Below, in pieces: positions 56,465 to 64,000 of a stretch of DNA of 64,000 nt (the first letter of the stretch is position 1; each line of letters opens with the position of its first letter). The translations under genes were made by a program, and so were the position numbers. The stretch is from NCBI RefSeq assembly GCF_000296505.1, contig NZ_JH815208.1, forward strand, positions 183,083 through 247,082, read 5' to 3'. Source of the stretch: Schaalia turicensis ACS-279-V-Col4. Its GTDB lineage: Bacteria > Actinomycetota > Actinomycetes > Actinomycetales > Actinomycetaceae. A model generated the notes under the pieces. It was not told the DNA's origin, searched no databases, and was given only the letters and a program-made list of their open reading frames with translations.

Positions 56465-58380
56465 CGCTCGCCAACCGGCGGGAACGCAGACACCAATTCG
56501 CCGTGGTGGGAAGCGGCATCCTCGCTGAACATTGTGCGCTCAGCGTATTCGCCTTTCTTGCCGATATTGAAGGACTGGACGGGGCGGAAGTAGCCCATGA
56601 CGCGGGTCCAGACCTCGCACTGCTGGGGCTCGCGATCCGGGTGGGCGGCGGCGCACTTTTCGCACGTCTCATGCTCGCCAGCCAAGTAGCCGTGAACAGG
56701 GCAAATGGAGAAGGTCGGCGTGATCGTGATGTACGGGACCTTGAACGCGGTCAGGGAACGGCGAACCAATTCCTTGCACGCTGCGCCGGACGAAATGCGC
56801 TCACCCATGTACAGGTGCAGAACCGTGCCACCCGTGTACTTCGACTGCAGGACTTCCTGATCCTCCAAAGCCTGGAAGGGGTCGTCCGTGTAGGAAACGG
56901 GAAGCTGGGACGAGTTCGTGTAGTACGGCTCGGTCGCGGTTCCCGCCTGCAGGATGCCCGGGTAGCGCTTGCCATCTTCCTTCGCGAAACGGTAGGTCGT
57001 ACCTTCAGCCGGCGTCGCTTCGAGGTTGTAGAGGTGGCCTGTGGCTTCCTGAAGCTCCACCATGCGATCGCGAATATGGTCGAGGATGCGGACGCACATG
57101 TCGAAGCCGCGTTCATCGGTCAGATCGTAATCATCGTGACTGAAGTTTCGGACCATCTCGTTCATGCCGTTCACACCGACCGTTGAGAAGTGGTTGTCCA
57201 GGCTTCCCAGGTAGCGACGAGAGTACGGGAACAGACCGCGATCCATGTGGAACTGGATCGTTTCACGCTTCAATTCAAGGGACTGTGAGGCAAGGTCAAT
57301 GAGGTGATCAAGTTCAGCGATGAGGGCTGCTTCGTCATCGGCGAAACGGTAACCGAGACGCGCCATGTTGATCGTCACCACGCCGATTGAACCCGTCAAT
57401 TCTGCCGAGCCAAACAGACCGTTGCCGCGCTTGAGCAGTTCGCGCAGGTCAAGCTGCAGGCGGCAGCACATCGAGCGGATCATGTGCGGGTCAAGGTCGG
57501 AGTTGATGAAGTTCTGGAAGTAGGGCAGGCCGTACTTCGCTGTCATTTCGAACAGGCGATCCGTGTTCGGCGTATCCCAATCGAAATCCGGGGTGATGTT
57601 GTAGGTCGGGATCGGGAAGGTGAAGACGCGACCGTCGGCGTCACCACCGGTCATGACCTCGATGAAGGCCTGGTTGATGAGGTCCATTTCATGCTGGAGC
57701 TCGCCGTAGGTGAAATCGCAGACCTCGTCGGCGATCAGCGGGTATTCCTCTGCCAGGTCATCCGGGCACGTCCAGTCGAAGGTGAGGTTCGTGAACGGGC
57801 ACTGGCTACCCCAGCGCGACGGAACGTTGAGGTTGTAGATCAGTTCTTGCATGCACTGGACGATCTCGTCGTACTCCATGTTGTCCAGGCGGACGAAGGG
57901 CGCCATGTAGGTGTCGAACGAGGAGAACGCTTGGGCGCCGGCCCATTCATTCTGCAGGGTGCCAAGGAAGTTCACAATCTGACCACATGCGGAAGAGAAG
58001 TGTGCGGGTGGTCCGGAAGCAATCGCGCCACCCACACCGTTGAACCCTTCCTGGATCAGGCGTTTCAGCGACCAGCCTGCGCAGTAGCCGGCGAACATGT
58101 CGAGGTCGTGGATATGGTAGTCACCCCGGCGGTGCGCTTCGCCAATTTCACGGGTGTAGACCTGTTCGAGCCAGTAGTTCGCAATGATCTTGCCGGCTGA
58201 ATTCAGGATCAGGCCACCGAGCGAGTATCCCTGGTTCGCGTTTGCGTTGACTCGCCAGTCAGAACGGTCGAGGTATTCGTCGACAGTTCCCAGCGCATCA
58301 ACGTCATAGCGCAATTGGGTGCTGGTGTTTTCCGCGAGCGGGGATAGTGTGGATGGCGAGGCTTTTTCAGGGGCGTTCAT
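56461..58380 (-). CDS. nrdD: Anaerobic (class III) ribonucleoside-triphosphate reductase
   Basis: This 639-residue glycyl-radical enzyme makes deoxyribonucleotides without oxygen. The radical Gly is about residue 596 in RVMGYFRPVQ, followed by FNIGKKGEYAERTMF. The zinc site shows CPVHG and CEKC, and the active-site region contains PSRWGSQCPFTNLTFDW. The protein begins directly with the catalytic fold; no N-terminal ATP-cone is present, so dATP shut-off of activity may be missing. ATG 58380 (MNAPEKA) has AAAGG upstream; the longer frame to 58464 would run into the NrdR boxes. Two NrdR sites lie about 85-130 bases upstream. Confidence 0.95.
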   Translation of the reverse strand: MNAPEKASPSTLSPLAENTSTQLRYDVDALGTVDEYLDRSDWRVNANANQGYSLGGLILNSAGKIIANYWLEQVYTREIGEAHRRGDYHIHDLDMFAGYCAGWSLKRLIQEGFNGVGGAIASGPPAHFSSACGQIVNFLGTLQNEWAGAQAFSSFDTYMAPFVRLDNMEYDEIVQCMQELIYNLNVPSRWGSQCPFTNLTFDWTCPDDLAEEYPLIADEVCDFTYGELQHEMDLINQAFIEVMTGGDADGRVFTFPIPTYNITPDFDWDTPNTDRLFEMTAKYGLPYFQNFINSDLDPHMIRSMCCRLQLDLRELLKRGNGLFGSAELTGSIGVVTINMARLGYRFADDEAALIAELDHLIDLASQSLELKRETIQFHMDRGLFPYSRRYLGSLDNHFSTVGVNGMNEMVRNFSHDDYDLTDERGFDMCVRILDHIRDRMVELQEATGHLYNLEATPAEGTTYRFAKEDGKRYPGILQAGTATEPYYTNSSQLPVSYTDDPFQALEDQEVLQSKYTGGTVLHLYMGERISSGAACKELVRRSLTAFKVPYITITPTFSICPVHGYLAGEHETCEKCAAAHPDREPQQCEVWTRVMGYFRPVQSFNIGKKGEYAERTMFSEDAASHHGELVSAFPPVGER

Positions 58381-58464
58381 TGGTTGACCTTTGGCGATTC
58401 TTCGTTGAGGAAAAGCTCTGACCAGTGGAAACGGTGCGTTCCCAACGGTCAGACACGAACGCAA

Positions 58465-58512
58465 ACACTACATCTAGTGCTTGCGCGAAACGCTCACCAC
58501 TATATGTAGTTG
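58465..58512. promoter_or_regulatory. Pair of NrdR boxes upstream of nrdDG
   Basis: ACACTACATCTAGTGC (58465-58480) and CCACTATATGTAGTTG (58497-58512) both match the NrdR consensus ACACWATATATWGTGT. They start 32 bp apart, the three-turn spacing typical of NrdR operators. NrdR-ATP/dATP repression of nrdDG is therefore expected. Confidence 0.88.
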
Positions 58513-58659
58513 CTCAAGTGAAATCGAGTCTCTTTGACGCAACACGCCCTAGTATCTTTCGATCACGACACACACCAACGCAAAAACGGGACCAACGTCC
58601 CGATCGTCGTTTTGAAGGCGGGCGAGTGTCGACTCTAGGCACGCGCCGGATAACACAAA

Positions 58660-59649
58660 TTAGCGTTCGTTCCCACTGAGTGAATCGACCTCATCAATGA
58701 CCCAGCCGGAAATCACAACAACCCACAGTGTGCCCGCAATAGCCAGAATGCGCGCGCGACTGGGAGATTCTTCAAGGAACTCGGCGAAGCCGTATCCGGA
58801 CGGTCCCGGGTTTGCGACCGCTGACACGTCTACGCCCGCAAGCGCCACAACTGTCAAGATCGAGGCAACGATAAAGCCAATCACCAAGGCCATTGCGACG
58901 TACGTGCGCATCCCGCCGATATGTCGTGTGCGGTGTTCAATCGGCGCCAATGCCAGCGCCCAGGCGCCACAAATCAGGAACGCGACAACGACGTCCGCGA
59001 TCCGGTGCCACGCTGAGATCATCACCGATATCCCCATCAGGGCAGTCCACACCCAGCCAACCCACGCTGAAGGCGCGCGAAGCCACGGTGGCGCAACCAT
59101 GACCAGAGCAAGCGCGATCGCCATGGCAACTGTTGTATGCCCAGATGGTAGGGAGTTTGCAACGACTGTTGTCACGCCGAGGTTTGGCCGATCCAGCAGG
59201 TATTTTGCGATCTGAGTTGTTGCGTTAGCCCCGATCACGACGAACATTGCTCGACCCGCCAATGTTGGGCGACGACGGATCACTGCCACAACAAACACGA
59301 TTGCGCCGACGATGATCATCACGGGAACAGACGCAATGGATGTGATCAGATGCGTCAGGTTGCCTGCGCTGTCACTCCAGCGGATCGCGGCTTCCATGAA
59401 CAGGGTGTCCAGAGCCTGCCCAGCGGGCGTCGTGACGGCGACATAGCTGATAACAACTGCGCTGATCACACATGCGATCGCCGAAACGATCCTTCGACGA
59501 AGCCGGCGCGCATACCAGTGGCCCGTTGACGTCCCGCGGGCAGGTGCCTGGCTAGTTGGGGACGAGGCCGCGCCTGCTTGCGTGCCTCGTGGTCGGTTGA
59601 GGCGCGATGGTTGAGGCTGGCGCGCTTGGGGAACGTTTGGGCGTTGCAT
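58660..59649 (-). CDS. PAP2-family phosphatase
   Basis: This 329-residue, six-helix membrane phosphatase probably acts on lipid phosphates or undecaprenyl pyrophosphate outside the membrane. The three PAP2 motifs are recognisable: KYLLDRPN, SLPSGHTT, and SAWHRIADVV with the catalytic His. The first ~50 residues are basic, Gln/Pro-rich and disordered. I start it at ATG 59649 because AGAGGTG lies upstream; the longer frame to 59877 has no such support. It is divergent from the YbjN-helicase operon. Confidence 0.85.
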   Translation of the reverse strand: MQRPNVPQARQPQPSRLNRPRGTQAGAASSPTSQAPARGTSTGHWYARRLRRRIVSAIACVISAVVISYVAVTTPAGQALDTLFMEAAIRWSDSAGNLTHLITSIASVPVMIIVGAIVFVVAVIRRRPTLAGRAMFVVIGANATTQIAKYLLDRPNLGVTTVVANSLPSGHTTVAMAIALALVMVAPPWLRAPSAWVGWVWTALMGISVMISAWHRIADVVVAFLICGAWALALAPIEHRTRHIGGMRTYVAMALVIGFIVASILTVVALAGVDVSAVANPGPSGYGFAEFLEESPSRARILAIAGTLWVVVISGWVIDEVDSLSGNER

Positions 59650-59954
59650 ACGCGTGTCACCTCTTCGTGCCTGTTGCCTTGAACTGTCCGCTTCATCTGG
59701 TGAAAGTGTCGAAGCAGGACTCTGGGACTGTCCGCACCATTTTCGTGGTCTATACAAGTAAACGGTACGCACATACCTTATCGATAACCCGCCCATATCC
59801 GCTGAACAGAGCGGGTCAGGCGTGAACAAGCGCGCTTGAACGCGCCGGCGTACGCATACTTCGATAGAGTAAACCAACTCTTTCGAACGTCGTTCGCCGA
59901 ATCACGATCCGTGGTGGTGGACGGCCTCGTTCCTTCATCTTCAGGAGAATCTGG
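59650..59954. other. Divergent promoter region between the PAP2 gene and the YbjN operon
   Basis: About 305 bases without a supported gene. They contain a 13-bp palindrome CGAACGTCGTTCG (59884-59896), a reverse copy of the ACGAGGCC motif (59931-59940), and the ribosome-binding site AGGAGAATC of the first YbjN gene. Confidence 0.5.
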
Positions 59955-60416
59955 ATGTCCACGACGACGCCCGTCAGCACCGAGCGGATTCGGCAGTTGC
60001 TTTCCGATCGCGATGTTTCGTTCGGGGAATACGGCGAGGCCGAACTCGCGATCCCGACGCGCAACGCCGTTTTCTTCTGGAATATGTCGAACCCGCAGGT
60101 ATTACAGTTGCGTGCTCAGTGGCGAGGAATTGCCACCGACGACGCTCAGTTCACCGCACTGGTCAACGAGGTTTCGGCGTGCAACTCGTCGCGCATCCTG
60201 CCCAAGGCGTACCTTGCTCCGCTCGAAGACGCCGGGAAGTTCGGTCTGATTGCCGAGTGCAATGCGGTCGCGTCACAGGGGTTCACGAAGGCTCAGCTGG
60301 ATGCGTTCTGGGAGTCGTCGATGTCGATGATCCTGACGTTTATTACCGACTTGGAAGCAGCACTTCCAGAATTCGTCACGTGGTCTGACGAGCTTGATAT
60401 TCAGGAGGACAACTGA
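59955..60416 (+). CDS. YbjN domain protein (first of a pair)
   Basis: This 153-residue protein has the YbjN fold, a small alpha/beta domain related to type III secretion chaperones and common in actinobacteria. The pattern LLSDRDVSFGEYG, then a strand FFWNMSN, LQLRAQW and a helical second half, is typical. Its function is not known; E. coli YbjN affects stress and motility phenotypes. AGGAGAATC lies before the ATG. The stop overlaps the ATG of a second YbjN gene, suggesting that the products form a heterodimer. Confidence 0.8.
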   Translation: MSTTTPVSTERIRQLLSDRDVSFGEYGEAELAIPTRNAVFFWNMSNPQVLQLRAQWRGIATDDAQFTALVNEVSACNSSRILPKAYLAPLEDAGKFGLIAECNAVASQGFTKAQLDAFWESSMSMILTFITDLEAALPEFVTWSDELDIQEDN

Positions 60417-60895
60417 TGAGTGCTCCCTTTGCCGTCCCGAACGATGATCAGACTCCCTACCCGATTACTTTCGACCGTCTGCTCAAGGCGTTCTCGGATA
60501 AGAACTTCCAGGTGGAGCAGGTCAGCGAAGGCCGTGTTGCCGGTGCCATGTTCGATACGACGCCATTCCTCATCATGCTGGATACGTCGAACCGTTTCAT
60601 CACGATCCGCGCGATGTGGGCAGCCGACATTCCGCTTGCGTCGTCAACCCAGCAAGTTTTTGCCGCCGCAGATTCGTGGAACCGCGAAATGTACTTCCCG
60701 ACCGTCTACTCAATGCCGGACGAAGATGGAAACCTGCAGGTGTGCGCTGATTTCAGCATCGACGCGATCGCCGGGATCTCGAACGACCAGCTGTCCGAAA
60801 ACATTGACGCAGGCATTTCGACGGGTCTGAAGGCGATCGAATACATGAAGCAGGCAGCCGAGCAGACTCTCGGTTGGACTGACCCGCGCAAGTGA
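60416..60895 (+). CDS. YbjN domain protein (second of a pair)
   Basis: This 159-residue YbjN-type protein reads ITFDRLLKAFSDKNFQVEQVSEG, then FLIMLDTSNRFITIRAMWAADIP and a helical C-terminal half. It is a paralogue of the preceding gene with modest identity. Its ATG overlaps the upstream stop and its TGA overlaps the GTG of the helicase gene, so all three are one translation-coupled operon. The fixed order YbjN-YbjN-helicase makes a chaperone or adaptor role possible, which is inference only. Confidence 0.8.
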   Translation: MSAPFAVPNDDQTPYPITFDRLLKAFSDKNFQVEQVSEGRVAGAMFDTTPFLIMLDTSNRFITIRAMWAADIPLASSTQQVFAAADSWNREMYFPTVYSMPDEDGNLQVCADFSIDAIAGISNDQLSENIDAGISTGLKAIEYMKQAAEQTLGWTDPRK

Positions 60896-63588
60896 ACGAG
60901 GTTCCCGCGTCGGGTATAGCCGGTCAATCCGATGGTGAAACACCTGCGCGCGCCGACGCCTCCTTCGCCCCAATTCCGTCCCCGAATGCCGGCGATCTTG
61001 CGCGTCTGCTGATGGATATCGGTGCGGGCGATGATCGTCTGATCGATATGCACGTCATCGAAGGGCGGGCCGAGCGCACCGCTGAGTGGCCCACCTGGGT
61101 TGCACTCGACGTTGTAGAAGCATGGAAAGCACGAGGTGCTCTCCGCCCGTGGTCTCATCAGGTTGAGGCGCTGGATGCCATTGCATCGGGCAATGATGTT
61201 GTCCTCGCGACGGGCACGGGGTCTGGTAAGTCTGCGCCAGCATGGACCCCGATCCTCTCTGACCTGGTGAACGCCGAAGACTCCGGGCGTATTTCGCAGA
61301 TTCGTCGTCGCCCGACCTGCCTGTATATTTCGCCGACGAAGGCACTGGCCGCCGACCAGATGGCACACCTGTGTGCGTTACTGTCAGTTGCACCCTCTGG
61401 TTCTGCTCTGCGTCAGGTTCACGCGGTGACCGCAGACGGTGATACTCCGAGGGAAACAAAGGATTGGGCGCGAGCCAACGCCGACATTATTGCGACGAAC
61501 CCGGACTATCTGCACTACGTGATGCTCCCCGGCCACGAACGCTGGACGCGATTCCTGGCTTCCTTGAAGTACATCGTCATTGACGAACTCCACCATTGGC
61601 GTGGCGTCGTCGGCGCTCACATTTCGCTGGTCATCCGCCGTCTGCTGCGCATCGCGCACCATCTGGGTGCTGATCCGATCATGATCATGCTGTCCGCGAC
61701 AATCCGCGATCCCGAGGCCGTCGGCGAGGCTATGACCTCCCGCCCGTGCATCGGCGTGACCAACGACGGTTCGCCCGCTTCAGACCACCAGTTGTTCCTC
61801 TGGCAGGGGCGCCTCGTCCCCGATGAGGCCGAAATGGATATTAGTGCATTCTTGAAAGCGGTCGCAGGGGAAGAGACCGTTGTGGAAGCGCCGATGCGTC
61901 GCGTTTCTGCACAGACCGAGGCCGCGTCCCTGACTGCCGCAATGATCGAAAAAGGCGCGAATCTTCTGACATTTGTTCGTTCACGTGCGGGTGCTGAGTC
62001 GGTTGCGGCGCAGGTTCGCGATCAACTCTCATCCCATGGTTCGCCTCTGGCCGGGCGTGTTGCCGCGTACCGCGGTGGCTTCTTACCCGAGGAACGTCGC
62101 GCCTTGGAATCAGCGTTGCGAAGCGGACGATTGCGTGCGGTTGCCACCACATCTGCTCTGGAGCTGGGGCTCGATATCTCCGGTTTGAACGCGACGGTGA
62201 CTGCAGGCTGGCCGGGGACTCGCGCGTCGCTCTGGCAGCAGATTGGTCGCGCCGGACGCGCAGGGGCAGGGGGCGTTTCTGTTCTGGTTGCGTCCGATAA
62301 CCCGATGGATGAATACCTTGTTCACCACCCGGATCAGATTTTTGCCCCCGTAGAAGCAAACGTCATTGATGCCACCAACCCGTGGGTGTTGGCGCCTCAT
62401 TTGTGTGCGGCGGCCTCGGAAATCCCACTGTCGCTTGAGCGCACTGATGGTGAAGATCTGGCGCTGTTTGGGGCCTCGTTCCCACGTCTTGCACGCCAGC
62501 TTGCCGACGAGGGCTACCTTCGCGAGCGACCAGCCGGCTGGTACTGGGACGCAACCCGTCAAGAGAGGGCCGCCGACCTGACTGACCTGCGAGGCGGGTC
62601 GGGAGACGTGCAAATTGTCGACGCGCGCACGGGCGCGGTGATCGGCACGATGGACGCTGGGTCCGCGGATGCGCACCTTTTTGCCGACGCGATTTACGTG
62701 CATCAGGGGCGGACGTACCACATCGTGGAGTATTCGCCGATGATGAGCGCCACGCCTGCTAAGGAAGCGCGAAGTGGCGGGGGCGTGCCACGGGAGCGGA
62801 GTGCGGGCGCGCTCGCACAGCCGGCCAGCGATTCTTTTGGGGGCCAACCCGACGCCGGCACCTCGTCCGCTCGGCCTCGACCTATCTCTTACATCGCGCC
62901 ACCGACCCCTGAGGAGAAGCAACGGATTGCGCTCGCCGAAGAGGTCCGCACTCCCCTGCGCACGCGCGCCAAACAACGTGTGTCCGTGTCGATCACGTCG
63001 ATTGACGACACGTGGACATCCGACGATGGGCTTGTGACCTGGTCGTTTGGCAGTGTGGATGTGTCGACGCGCGTGACCGACTACGACCTATTGCGCCTGC
63101 CGAGGCTTGAGTTCATTCGCAACATCGAGCTCCACCTGCCAACACATACTCTGCCAACGAAGGCGGTCTGGTACGAATTGTCGCCGGCCGCTCAGGTGCA
63201 GTTGCGCGGATTAGGAATCGGGAACGAGGATCTGTCTGGAACGTTGCACGCGGCCGAACATACGTCGATTGGGCTCCTGCCCCTTTTGGCTACGTGTGAT
63301 CGCTGGGATTTGGGTGGCCTGTCAACCGCGGAACATGATGACACGGGTCTGCCGACTGTGTTTGTGCACGATGCGTTCCGTGGTGGAGCTGGGTATGCTT
63401 CCGCTGGATTTGAGAACGCAGGTGAGTGGATGCGGATGGTGCTTTCAACCCTGGAATCCTGCGACTGCGAGGACGGGTGCCCGAGGTGCGTTCAAAGTCC
63501 GAAGTGCGGGAATGGGAATGAGCCATTATCGAAGGCTGGCGCCATTGTTCTGACGCGGTTCCTTGCCGAGCGTGCGCCGGGAGCCTGA
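60892..63588 (+). CDS. DEAD/DEAH-box helicase of the Hrq1/MrfA (YprA) family
   Basis: This 898-residue helicase has two RecA-like domains: Walker A ATGTGSGKS (K113), motif II DELHH (D231-H234), motif III LSATIRD, and motif VI WQQIGRAGRAG. A C-terminal DUF1998 region ends in four cysteines (CDCEDGCPRC...KCGNG), as in MrfA, which repairs mitomycin-type DNA damage in Bacillus. A low-complexity linker of about 40 residues (about 625-665) is unusual. It starts at GTG 60892, overlapping the second YbjN gene. No MrfB-type exonuclease gene follows in the window. Confidence 0.9.
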   Translation: MNEVPASGIAGQSDGETPARADASFAPIPSPNAGDLARLLMDIGAGDDRLIDMHVIEGRAERTAEWPTWVALDVVEAWKARGALRPWSHQVEALDAIASGNDVVLATGTGSGKSAPAWTPILSDLVNAEDSGRISQIRRRPTCLYISPTKALAADQMAHLCALLSVAPSGSALRQVHAVTADGDTPRETKDWARANADIIATNPDYLHYVMLPGHERWTRFLASLKYIVIDELHHWRGVVGAHISLVIRRLLRIAHHLGADPIMIMLSATIRDPEAVGEAMTSRPCIGVTNDGSPASDHQLFLWQGRLVPDEAEMDISAFLKAVAGEETVVEAPMRRVSAQTEAASLTAAMIEKGANLLTFVRSRAGAESVAAQVRDQLSSHGSPLAGRVAAYRGGFLPEERRALESALRSGRLRAVATTSALELGLDISGLNATVTAGWPGTRASLWQQIGRAGRAGAGGVSVLVASDNPMDEYLVHHPDQIFAPVEANVIDATNPWVLAPHLCAAASEIPLSLERTDGEDLALFGASFPRLARQLADEGYLRERPAGWYWDATRQERAADLTDLRGGSGDVQIVDARTGAVIGTMDAGSADAHLFADAIYVHQGRTYHIVEYSPMMSATPAKEARSGGGVPRERSAGALAQPASDSFGGQPDAGTSSARPRPISYIAPPTPEEKQRIALAEEVRTPLRTRAKQRVSVSITSIDDTWTSDDGLVTWSFGSVDVSTRVTDYDLLRLPRLEFIRNIELHLPTHTLPTKAVWYELSPAAQVQLRGLGIGNEDLSGTLHAAEHTSIGLLPLLATCDRWDLGGLSTAEHDDTGLPTVFVHDAFRGGAGYASAGFENAGEWMRMVLSTLESCDCEDGCPRCVQSPKCGNGNEPLSKAGAIVLTRFLAERAPGA

Positions 63589-63662
63589 AGCTTTTCTTTG
63601 TGCAACTGGGCTCTTCGAGAGTGTGGCCTGATCCTGGCAATACGCCACGTGATGGTGGCGTA

Positions 63663-63708
63663 GATGCTTCAAAGGGCCAAACCTTGCGGCTTGGCCCTTT
63701 GAAGCATC
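63663..63708. terminator. Large hairpin after the helicase gene
   Basis: GATGCTTCAAAGGGCCAA (63663-63680) pairs perfectly over 18 bp with 63691-63708 around a 10-base loop, 75 bases after the helicase stop. There is no U-run, so a bidirectional structural terminator is likeliest. Confidence 0.7.
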
Positions 63709-63850
63709 CCATCAACACAGAAAAGAGTCTCCCGATAGCATCTCCTCAACAATTCCGTCAGCGGTGACGAACCCTTGTGGTTCGTTCGCCGTATTCCTTT
63801 GTGATGACTATTAATGTAGACACCCAACCTGAGAAGACCACCGAATCTCC

Positions 63851-64000
63851 CTATGAAAATGCTGTGGGTTGAAGGCTATGAATTGAAGGAGCAACCAAAA
63901 CCATCGGGTTATACGACAAAATGTGTGGCATTTGGGGTCCTGGTTCGTTTAGTCCCAGGGGTTGGTGTATGGGCTGGTGTTGTGGTGGAGGTCTTGCCAG
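63851..64000 (-). pseudogene. Second cupredoxin (NirK-like) remnant at the window edge
   Basis: Entering from the right edge, the minus strand reads QDLHHNTSPYTNPWD then a stop, and in the next frame HILSYNP before a TAG at 63851-63853. This matches ELHHSTPYNNAWDY and HNLSYNP of the decayed cupredoxin gene at 49 kb, including shared bases such as CCTGGGACTA and TATAACCC. It is therefore a second degenerate copy in inverted orientation. On the plus strand a short frame (MTINVDTQPEKTTE, 63804) and an open frame from 63853 overlap it; neither is recognisable. Confidence 0.45.

Noticed and set aside
59884..59896. CGAACGTCGTTCG as a LexA (SOS) box before the YbjN-helicase operon
   Set aside because: The actinobacterial LexA site has CGAAC and GTTCG four bases apart; here the gap is three, so it is a palindrome but not a proper LexA box.
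59836..60249. 137-codon plus-strand frame overlapping the first YbjN gene
   Set aside because: It is Arg/Ser/Pro-rich out-of-frame translation; the YbjN frame has the ribosome-binding site and the domain.

Overview
The window looks like chromosomal DNA of a GC-rich actinomycete, most plausibly Actinomycetaceae (Schaalia/Actinomyces-like). The grounds are the coproporphyrin-branch heme pathway (hemQ, hemH, hemY), an actinobacterial aspartokinase with an internal second start, many leaderless genes, an LAxTG-anchored surface protein, a DtxR-type iron box and a SigR-type thioredoxin promoter. The genus is an inference; no rRNA is present to settle it.
Layout. 1-5.9 kb: type I restriction-modification locus with the end of one hsdM, a complete second hsdM, hsdS and hsdR, followed by a short iterated repeat and tRNA-Gly. 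6.6-10 kb: NUDIX hydrolase, TetR regulator, thioredoxin and a two-component system. 10-15.3 kb: a GlpT-like organophosphate antiporter plus an ABC importer whose binding protein is fused to its permease. 15.4-19.8 kb: asd and lysC on the minus strand and ptsI on the plus strand. 20-22.9 kb: a lipoprotein/permease/ATPase importer with a structured leader. 23-27.1 kb: TM2 protein, recR, dnaX. 27.7-38.2 kb: a nearly continuous heme biosynthesis island transcribed in two directions from an AT-rich control region (hemA-hemH-hemQ leftward; hemE-hemY, hemC-hemD-hemB and hemL rightward). 38.5-40.5 kb: nagA-nagB. 40.8-45.3 kb: accessory stretch with two tRNA-Ser genes, an iron-box-controlled LAxTG surface protein, a phage terminase fragment interrupted by a dead IS3-type element, and a LytTR/DUF3021 pair. 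45.4-52.8 kb: AGE-family epimerase, phosphoglucomutase, a decayed cupredoxin gene, MFS exporter, App1-type phosphatase and a LytR_C protein. 53-64 kb: acyl-CoA dehydrogenase homologue, DUF6636-like membrane protein, anaerobic ribonucleotide reductase (nrdD-nrdG) under two NrdR boxes, PAP2 phosphatase, a YbjN pair and an Hrq1/MrfA-type helicase. A second cupredoxin remnant lies at the right edge.
How the parts work together. The heme genes cover the route from glutamyl-tRNA to heme b through coproporphyrin. asd and lysC feed lysine, threonine, methionine and diaminopimelate synthesis. ptsI, nagA, nagB, pgm and the sugar-phosphate transporters point to carbohydrate and amino-sugar use, and nrdDG to anaerobic growth. 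I see no clear new multi-gene defence system. The most unusual items are non-coding: a terminator hairpin inside the start of the histidine kinase gene, a riboswitch-like leader before the lipoprotein importer, a pseudoknot-like element after hemL, tandem operators in the heme divergent promoter and before glpT, and a short dispersed motif (TTGACGAGGCCG) near gene ends.
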